A DNA stretch of 20,896 nt, from NCBI GenBank assembly GCA_029565415.1, contig JAKQOH010000124.1, forward strand, positions 1 through 20,896. Reading direction: 5' to 3'. The notes beneath the pieces were generated by a model. That model saw only the letters and a program-made list of their open reading frames with translations, did not search any database and was not told where the DNA came from. The stretch is from Candidatus Rifleibacteriota bacterium. Lineage in GTDB: Bacteria > Riflebacteria > Ozemobacteria > Ozemobacterales > Ozemobacteraceae. This document shows, one piece after another, positions 15,773 through 20,896 of the stretch (positions are counted from its first letter, which is position 1; every line of letters begins with the position of its first letter). The translations under genes and the position numbers were made by a program.

Positions 15773-16873
15773 ATGCTGGGCTTCGCGCCGGGGGCGCCGG
15801 TGCGGCTGGCGGCTCTGCTCGTCGGGCTGATCCTGTGCTTCCCGATGGCGGCATTCCCGGCGAAGCCGGTCGCGAAATACCTGCCCCCCTCCTGGAAGAG
15901 TCTGCGCAGCCTGGACCTGTCGATGAGCCGGAACGGCATCGGGAAACTCCTCGTCGGACTGGCCGCTCCGGACCTGGTGCCTTCTCCCGAGGAGCTTGCC
16001 GCGGGATTGAAACAGCCGGTGCGGTTCCCGGCCGCATCGCCCCGGTCTTCGGATCCGGCGCGGTTCGCTGCCGATCCCGTCGTGGTGCGGGTGCTGACGG
16101 CGAACCTCTTTCTCTTGCCGCCCCCGTTCGCGGCCGATCATGAGGCGCGCATGGACGAGTTCGCCCGGATGGTCCGGGGCAGGAATCCCGATCTCATCCT
16201 CGTTCAGGAGGTGTGGCTCGAAGGGTATCTGGCCGGCCTGCGGGCGCGTCTGCCGGAATACGACGCTTTCGCCCCCGAGCCGGCCCTCCGCAATCCGACA
16301 GGCCTCGCCATCTTTTCCCGGCTGCCCGTTGGCGATGCGCGATATCGCCTGTATCCCTCCCGGCTGGATTTCAACATGGAGGAAAAGCTGGCGGACAAGG
16401 GGTTTCTCGCCGTCGAATGCTCGATCGGGGATCGGCCCTTCTGGATCGTGAACACCCATCTCTACGCCCACAAGGGGGAGCTCGAGCGCAGCTTCACCGA
16501 AGCCCAGTTCGACACCGTGAAGGAGTTCTGTGCCGGTCTCGACGGGGCGGTCATTCTCGGTGGCGATATGAACATGGAGCCTTCCGTGTTGTTCCCGCGT
16601 CTCGGGGGAATGTTCTCGGTCGAGCCCGAGGGCGGCCGTACGGCTGTGAGGGGCGGGCCTGAGCGACGCATCGATTACGTGATGACCCGTTCATCTGCTG
16701 ACTGGCATCTTGCGGGGCGATCGGAAGTCGTGACGGAGCCGATCGTTTCCGATCATTTTCCCGTGTCGGCAGAGATCACGCTTCACCGCGGAATGGCCGG
16801 TGCGGTGCCCGGCCCGTCGATGCGGGAGCAAAGAGGGGGCGCGTCCACGGGGCGGGCGGACGGTGTGAAATGA
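15773..16873 (+). CDS. Exported endonuclease/exonuclease/phosphatase-family hydrolase
   Basis: From ATG 15773 the protein has 366 aa. The signal peptide or anchor covers about residues 10-30 (VRLAALLVGLILCFPMAAFPA), then a ~70-aa spacer and an EEP catalytic domain (about 102-337). All core residues are visible: N111, E146 in LVQEVW, NTH (227-229), GDMN with D265 and N267, D301 in RIDYV, and SDH with D327 and H328. The fold covers nucleases, sphingomyelinases and phosphoinositide-type phosphatases. Export and the adjacent GT-C-like membrane protein make a phosphodiesterase or lipid substrate at least as likely as DNA. An earlier in-frame ATG (15731) would add 14 residues. The stop overlaps the next start (ATGA), so the two are coupled. 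Confidence 0.88.
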   Translation: MLGFAPGAPVRLAALLVGLILCFPMAAFPAKPVAKYLPPSWKSLRSLDLSMSRNGIGKLLVGLAAPDLVPSPEELAAGLKQPVRFPAASPRSSDPARFAADPVVVRVLTANLFLLPPPFAADHEARMDEFARMVRGRNPDLILVQEVWLEGYLAGLRARLPEYDAFAPEPALRNPTGLAIFSRLPVGDARYRLYPSRLDFNMEEKLADKGFLAVECSIGDRPFWIVNTHLYAHKGELERSFTEAQFDTVKEFCAGLDGAVILGGDMNMEPSVLFPRLGGMFSVEPEGGRTAVRGGPERRIDYVMTRSSADWHLAGRSEVVTEPIVSDHFPVSAEITLHRGMAGAVPGPSMREQRGGASTGRADGVK

Positions 16874-18477
16874 GCATGGACACCGGGGGGGCGAATCACA
16901 AGCGGACGGCCTTCTGGCTGTTCTGCGGCTTTTTTTGCTTCTATTTCCTGGGTCTGGGTGGCCACATCTACACGCCGGATGGGACCGTCATGTTTCACGT
17001 CACCCGGAATCTGGTGATGCATGGGAGAAGCGATATTCCGGAACTTGGCTCCTGGCCTGATTTCGGAGGGGCCCGGCAGACCGATGCGGAAACGGGGCGG
17101 CGGTTGTTTTATTCGAAATATGGCGTGGGGCTCTCGCTCTGCGCCATTCCGGCCTTCATTGCGGGAAAGGCGCTTGCTCCGCTGGTCGGCGAGCGAGAAA
17201 AAGAGCTCTTTTCGAATGCGGACATGAGAACGCATTACGAACTAGCCGGCGAGTTTGGAACGGCGACTCCGACGGGCAGGCTCTGGTACGAGGCCGAAAA
17301 GGAGAACTTCGACGTGGCGTTCGAAGCGTTTTCCGTGACGTGGACGATGCCGCTTCTCGTTGCCGGTATCGTCGCGGCGCTGTTTCTCACCTGCACCGGG
17401 CTCGGATACCCGACGCGGGCCTCGCTCGGGCTTGCCGTCATGGCCGGCGTCGCATCCCCGCTGTGGCACTATTCCAAAGAGTTTTTTTCCGAACCCCTGT
17501 CGGGATTCGGGCTGGCCTGGTTTTTCTTTCTTGCAGTTGCCGAAGCGAAACGGCCCGAGCCTGGACTCGGATGGCTCCTGTGCGGAGGGGCGCTCGGCAC
17601 GCTTCTGGTGGCGAAGGTCGCCAATGCCGTCATTCTTCTCCCTTGTCTGCTGCTTTCGATCATGTATATGTATAGATATTCCATTCGCGGGATGGGGAGG
17701 GGGATGCTCCTCGTGATCGCCGGAGCGGCTGTCGGGGCGGGCATCGTTTGCGCCTACAACGTTCTGAGGTTCGGATCCGTCTGGTCGACCGGGTATGGTG
17801 ACGAGGTCAACTGGTGGACCACCCCGTTCTGGGAAGGGGTGGCGGGACTGCTGTTCAGCCCGGGGCGTGGGGCGTTGATCTACTGCCCGCTTCTGTTTCT
17901 TGCGTTGGCCGGATTCCCGGCCTTCGCCCGCCGGTTTCCCCGGGAATCCGTGTTCATTGGTGGGGTGTTTGCCGCGCACCTTCTGCTTTATGCAACATGG
18001 CATGTATGGGAGGGCGGCTGGTGCTGGGGCCCGCGCTTTCTGGTGCCCGCCCTGCCGATCAGCCTCATTCCGGTCGTGACGCTGTTCGAACGGCCCCCGG
18101 CCGGCCGATTCTCGAGGCTGGCGATCCTTCTGGTTCTTGCCCTTTCGCTGGTCGTCGCGTTCAATGGTGTCATCGTAAGTTATAATGATTATTATAAATG
18201 GATAGACATCCTGTGCCGGGCAGGCGGGGCGGGTTCCACCCGGTTCGACGTGGAAAAAAGCTTCGCTCTCATGCGATGGAGCTGGGAACACTCCCCGCTT
18301 CTGAGATACTGGGGATTCCCGGTGAAGGATTATTTCGTGCTTCCGCGCGCCATTGCGCATCCGGGCCTGGTCCTGGCCCTGCTGGGCGCGGCCCTGCTCG
18401 GATTGATCGGAAGCTGCTGGCGTCTCGGGCGGGAACTGGCTTCTTCAGACCTGCCCGGGGTACAACGCACGTCATGA
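16870..18477 (+). CDS. Polytopic GT-C-like membrane protein (putative lipid-linked sugar glycosyltransferase)
   Basis: A 535-aa protein with about 10-11 membrane helices. After helix 1 (FWLFCGFFCFYFLGLGG), the first external loop has IYTPDGTVMFHVTRNL. Its Asp is placed like the catalytic Asp of GT-C (GT39/PMT-type) enzymes, which take sugars from polyprenyl-phosphate carriers on the outer face. Other distinctive blocks are SPLWHYSKEFFSEPL, LLFSPGRGALIYCPLL and TWHVWEGGWCWGPRFLVPALP; a Trp-rich loop before 'GPRFLVPALP' recurs in uncharacterised GT-C-like families. The external loop between helices 1 and 2 is long (about 100 residues). It overlaps the endonuclease gene by 4 bases. The specific sugar or acceptor cannot be read from the sequence. 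Confidence 0.7.
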   Translation: MSMDTGGANHKRTAFWLFCGFFCFYFLGLGGHIYTPDGTVMFHVTRNLVMHGRSDIPELGSWPDFGGARQTDAETGRRLFYSKYGVGLSLCAIPAFIAGKALAPLVGEREKELFSNADMRTHYELAGEFGTATPTGRLWYEAEKENFDVAFEAFSVTWTMPLLVAGIVAALFLTCTGLGYPTRASLGLAVMAGVASPLWHYSKEFFSEPLSGFGLAWFFFLAVAEAKRPEPGLGWLLCGGALGTLLVAKVANAVILLPCLLLSIMYMYRYSIRGMGRGMLLVIAGAAVGAGIVCAYNVLRFGSVWSTGYGDEVNWWTTPFWEGVAGLLFSPGRGALIYCPLLFLALAGFPAFARRFPRESVFIGGVFAAHLLLYATWHVWEGGWCWGPRFLVPALPISLIPVVTLFERPPAGRFSRLAILLVLALSLVVAFNGVIVSYNDYYKWIDILCRAGGAGSTRFDVEKSFALMRWSWEHSPLLRYWGFPVKDYFVLPRAIAHPGLVLALLGAALLGLIGSCWRLGRELASSDLPGVQRTS

Positions 18478-18498
18478 ATCCCGGAGGAACACGTCACC

Positions 18499-19326
18499 AT
18501 GAGCCATGAGGCCGTTCTGACCGGCTGGCGCCGGACCTGGCACGAGATCATCTTCGAGTCGGACACGCCGGCGGGTCGTGCCTTCGATCTGTTGCTGATT
18601 TTCAGTATCCTCGCGAGCTTCGGCCTCGTGGTGCTCGAGAGCGTCGCCTCGATCGAGGCCGGATACGGCTGGCTGCTGCGCGCCGGCGAATGGCTCTTCA
18701 CAATATTGTTCACGATAGAATATGTCATGCGCCTGGCGTGTGTCCTGCGGCCTTGGAACTATGCGACCAGCGCGCTCGGCCTGATCGACCTGCTGGCGGT
18801 TCTGCCGACCTATCTCGCGGTGCTGCTTCCCGGTGCCCACGTGCTGATCTCCCTGCGTATCCTGCGCCTGCTGCGCATTTTCCGTATCCTCAAGCTGGGT
18901 CATTACCTGAGCGAGGCTGCGGTACTGCAACGGGCGCTGGCGGCGAGCAAGCCAAAGATCATCGTCTTCCTGCTCACCGTGTCGGCGCTCGTTACGATCA
19001 TCGGCTCGGTCATGTACGTGATCGAGGGGCCCGAACACGGCTTCACGAACATTCCCGTGAGCATCTATTGGGCCATCGTGACGATGACGACCGTCGGGTT
19101 CGGCGACATCACGCCGAAAACCCCTCTCGGCCAACTGTTCGCGGGCATGGTCATGATTCTCGGCTATGGCATCATCGCCGTGCCCACAGGCATCGTCACC
19201 TCGGAGATGACCCGCCAGGCCAAGAAGGCCGACGAGAAGGTCAGCTCCCAGTGCTGCATGGCCTGTGCCGCCGAGGGACACGATGCCGACGCGAAGTTCT
19301 GCAAATACTGCGGCGCGGCCTTGTAA
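18499..19326 (+). CDS. Voltage-gated potassium channel with C-terminal zinc-ribbon
   Basis: A 275-aa six-helix ion transporter of the Kv type. S1-S3 lie at about 29-110, and S4 has the regular arginine ladder LRILRLLRIFRILK (119-132). The pore follows, with selectivity filter TTVGFGD (197-203), and S6 is at about 210-235. The cytoplasmic tail ends with CCMAC...FCKYCGAAL: a CxxC (253-256) and CxxC (268-271) pair forming a small zinc ribbon. This suggests redox, metal or protein-binding control of gating. It starts 21 bp after the GT-C gene and has GGAGG 11 bases before the ATG; co-transcription is possible but a functional link is not evident. Confidence 0.95.
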   Translation: MSHEAVLTGWRRTWHEIIFESDTPAGRAFDLLLIFSILASFGLVVLESVASIEAGYGWLLRAGEWLFTILFTIEYVMRLACVLRPWNYATSALGLIDLLAVLPTYLAVLLPGAHVLISLRILRLLRIFRILKLGHYLSEAAVLQRALAASKPKIIVFLLTVSALVTIIGSVMYVIEGPEHGFTNIPVSIYWAIVTMTTVGFGDITPKTPLGQLFAGMVMILGYGIIAVPTGIVTSEMTRQAKKADEKVSSQCCMACAAEGHDADAKFCKYCGAAL

Positions 19327-19333
19327 AGGCGCA

Positions 19334-19370
19334 GAAAAAACGGGCTGCCACCCCGTGGTGACAGCCCGTT
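19334..19370 (-). terminator. Intrinsic terminator of the ygeW gene
   Basis: Minus strand: AACGGGCTG/CAGCCCGTT stem (19362-19370 with 19339-19347), inner CCAC/GTGG, followed by TTTTTT. It lies in the 65-bp gap between the convergent channel and ygeW genes. On the plus strand no T run follows, so it favours the minus direction. Confidence 0.88.
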
Positions 19371-19391
19371 CCGACGGATTTCGTCAGGGGA

Positions 19392-20579
19392 TCAGGCGAT
19401 CCGCTCCTTGCCCTGCTTGATCAGCTTGGCGAGCAGACCGTGGATATCCTTGAATCGGCTGGTGAGGATCATCGAGGCGATGATGTAGGGCTTGTAGCCG
19501 GCTTCCTTGTAGGTCTCGATGCGGTACCGGTCGAACACGCTGGCGGCGACTTCGCCGGCCTGGCATGAGACGTCGGTGATGTCGGCGGGCAGGCAGTGCA
19601 TGTACAGCGCCTTGCCCTTCTTGGTGAGCTTCATCATCGCCTCGGTGCACTCCCAGTCCTTGAACTTGGCGTTGTTGGCGAGGCACTGCTTCTCGAGGGC
19701 CTTGAGGCCGTCGTGGTCCTTCTTGCGGAGCAGTTCGGTGCGCTTGCCCATGACGGCGTACGGCGCCCAGCTCTTCGGATACACGATGTCGGCGCCCTTG
19801 AAGGCTTCCTTCATGCTGGTGCACTCGGTGAACGAGCCGCCGCTCTCCTTCGCGTTCTTCTTGGCGACCTTGATGACGTCGGGAATGAGCCCGTAGCCCT
19901 CGGGGTGCGCCAAAGAGACTTCCATGCCGAAACGGGTCATCAGGCCGATGATGCCCTGCGGCACGGAAAGGGGTTTTCCATAGCTGGGTGAATATGCCCA
20001 GGTCATCGCGATCTTCTTGCCCTTCAGCTTGTCGAGACCGCCGAAATGCTCCTTGAGCCAGGCCAGGTCGGCCATCGCCTGCGTCGGGTGGTCGATGTCG
20101 CACTGGAGATTCACGACCGCCGGCCGCTGGGGCAGCACGTCGCGCTCGAATCCGTCGTCGAGGGCTTCGCCGACTTCGCGCATGTAGGTGTTGCCGGCGC
20201 CGAGATACATATCGTCACGAATACCAACGACTTCAGACAGGAAGGAGATCATGTTGGCGGTCTCGCGCACGGTCTCGCCGTGGGCGATCTGCGACTTGCC
20301 CTCGTCGAGGTCCTGGACGGCGAGGCCGAGCAGGTTGCAAGCCGATGCGAACGAGAAGCGGGTGCGGGTCGAGTTGTCGCGGAACAGGGAGACGGCAAGG
20401 CCGGAGTCGAAGCACCGGGCCGAGATGTTTTCCCTGCGCATGAGTTTCAGCAGATCGGCGATCGCGAGGATCTGCTTGAGTTCGTCGACGGACTTCTCCC
20501 AGGTCAGCAGAAAATCCTTCCCGAACATCTTGCTCTTGTAGCTCTTGATCTCTTTCAACAGGGAATTCAAATCAGACAT
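19392..20579 (-). CDS. ygeW: Knotted carbamoyltransferase YgeW
   Basis: Aspartate/ornithine carbamoyltransferase superfamily, YgeW branch. The 395-aa length matches this branch (E. coli YgeW 396). The carbamoyl-phosphate loop is STRTR (70-74, within FRDNSTRTRFSF), the second conserved block is DIDHPTQAMADL (161-172), and HCLPADITD holds the HCLP motif. The long N-terminal helix and internal insertions fit the knotted YgeW type rather than classical OTCase. In other bacteria ygeW lies in purine (xanthine/urate) catabolic clusters and its substrate has been hard to settle. GGAG lies 5 bases before the ATG. It stands alone here between its own promoter and terminator. Confidence 0.93.
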   Translation of the reverse strand: MSDLNSLLKEIKSYKSKMFGKDFLLTWEKSVDELKQILAIADLLKLMRRENISARCFDSGLAVSLFRDNSTRTRFSFASACNLLGLAVQDLDEGKSQIAHGETVRETANMISFLSEVVGIRDDMYLGAGNTYMREVGEALDDGFERDVLPQRPAVVNLQCDIDHPTQAMADLAWLKEHFGGLDKLKGKKIAMTWAYSPSYGKPLSVPQGIIGLMTRFGMEVSLAHPEGYGLIPDVIKVAKKNAKESGGSFTECTSMKEAFKGADIVYPKSWAPYAVMGKRTELLRKKDHDGLKALEKQCLANNAKFKDWECTEAMMKLTKKGKALYMHCLPADITDVSCQAGEVAASVFDRYRIETYKEAGYKPYIIASMILTSRFKDIHGLLAKLIKQGKERIA

Positions 20580-20617
20580 TGGTCTCCATTCCTTTTTTCA
20601 TGTATTTCCGTACACGC

Positions 20618-20632
20618 CGAACCCGAGGTTCG
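20618..20632 (-). other. Hairpin in the ygeW leader
   Basis: CGAACC/GGTTCG with a 3-nt loop, about 10 nt after the predicted start of the ygeW mRNA. No T run, so it is not an intrinsic terminator; it could stabilise the leader. Confidence 0.35.
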
Positions 20633-20648
20633 ACCGCAGGGACAAGTG

Positions 20649-20677
20649 ATTATATCCAACGCCTGGGGATTGCACAA
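20649..20677 (-). promoter_or_regulatory. Promoter of ygeW
   Basis: Minus strand: consensus -10 TATAAT (20649-20654) with a weak -35 TTGTGC (20672-20677) at 17 bp. The start near 20642 gives a leader of about 62 nt. The poor -35 hints at activator control. Confidence 0.55.
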
Positions 20678-20737
20678 TAGCCGGCGTCGATCTCCCGGGT
20701 TATCGGTTGCCCGGCCGCACGTCCGAAGTGGAAGTTT

Positions 20738-20896
20738 TCAGGGAATTTCCGTGTCAAGCACGCGAAGTCGCCCCCGGGCTTCGATTCTGAGCCCCCTGCT
20801 GACGACCACGTCGCCCCATGTTCGGAACGGCGCCGGCGGAAGATACCCGTGCTTCGTGGGGCTGTAGCTGCCTTCGACGCCGGTCATGGCCCCAAT
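20738..20896 (-). CDS. C-terminal end of an unidentified protein (5' part beyond the window)
   Basis: An open minus-strand frame of 52 codons runs from the window edge to TGA at 20738-20740, with codon choice like the neighbouring genes. The readable tail includes GVEGSYSPTKHGYLPP, FRTWGDVVVSRGLRIEARG and the end RLRVLDTEIP. It looks like a beta-rich C-terminus; I do not recognise the family. It lies about 60 bp upstream of the ygeW promoter on the same strand, so it is probably a separate transcript. Confidence 0.55.
   Translation of the reverse strand: MGAMTGVEGSYSPTKHGYLPPAPFRTWGDVVVSRGLRIEARGRLRVLDTEIP

Noticed and set aside
20618..20632. CGAACC/GGTTCG hairpin as terminator of the gene ending at 20738
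   Set aside because: It lacks a T run and lies downstream of the ygeW promoter, so it belongs to the ygeW leader.

Overview
The window looks like ordinary chromosome from a GC-rich, diderm-type, probably anaerobic bacterium. The evidence is a pyruvate:ferredoxin oxidoreductase, classical signal peptides and one lipobox, a sigma-54 promoter, and YgeW-type and FloA/NfeD genes. I cannot assign a phylum from sequence alone; an uncultured lineage of the Ozemobacteria/Riflebacteria kind is only a guess. There is no phage, transposase, CRISPR array or rRNA.

Layout, left to right. (1) 1-1813, minus: the N-terminal half of pyruvate:ferredoxin oxidoreductase, with a clear promoter. An AT-rich spacer follows (about 1915-2180). 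(2) 2182-4480, minus: a three-gene unit made of the flotillin-like scaffold FloA, a one-TM hypothetical protein and a degenerate PlsC-like acyltransferase. (3) 4600-5334, plus: TrmB-like tRNA m7G methyltransferase, divergent from floA over a shared promoter region. (4) 5345-8055, minus: HIT hydrolase, ribosomal protein bS21, then two NfeD proteins (protease-bearing and short), closely packed. Blocks 2 and 4 together resemble the rpsU-nfeD-floA neighbourhood of Firmicutes, here split by an inverted trmB. (5) 8295-8942, plus: seven tRNA genes (Pro, Gly, Arg, His, Arg, Lys, Lys) between a good promoter and a terminator. (6) 9049-10497, plus: an exported TPR protein. (7) 10533-10613: a pair of palindromic repeats; a third copy lies at 8175-8198. 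(8) 10610-11281, minus: a SAM-methyltransferase-like protein. (9) 11393-12715, minus: a lipoprotein. (10) 13103-13681, plus: a small secreted protein behind a textbook sigma-54 promoter. (11) 13751-15406, minus: an ABC-F ATPase, followed by a 53-aa small protein (15467-15628, minus). (12) 15773-19326, plus: exported endonuclease/exonuclease/phosphatase-fold enzyme, GT-C-like membrane protein and a voltage-gated K+ channel with a zinc-ribbon tail. (13) 19392-20579, minus: the knotted carbamoyltransferase YgeW. (14) 20738-20896, minus: the C-terminus of an unidentified protein.

The most coherent functional group is the membrane-organisation set (FloA, two NfeDs, and two unfamiliar FloA-linked proteins). 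It is the best candidate for under-described biology here. The two other strongest leads are regulatory: two promoters placed so close to their start codons that the mRNAs should be nearly leaderless (HIT and the methyltransferase), and a sigma-54 promoter in front of an unknown secreted protein.
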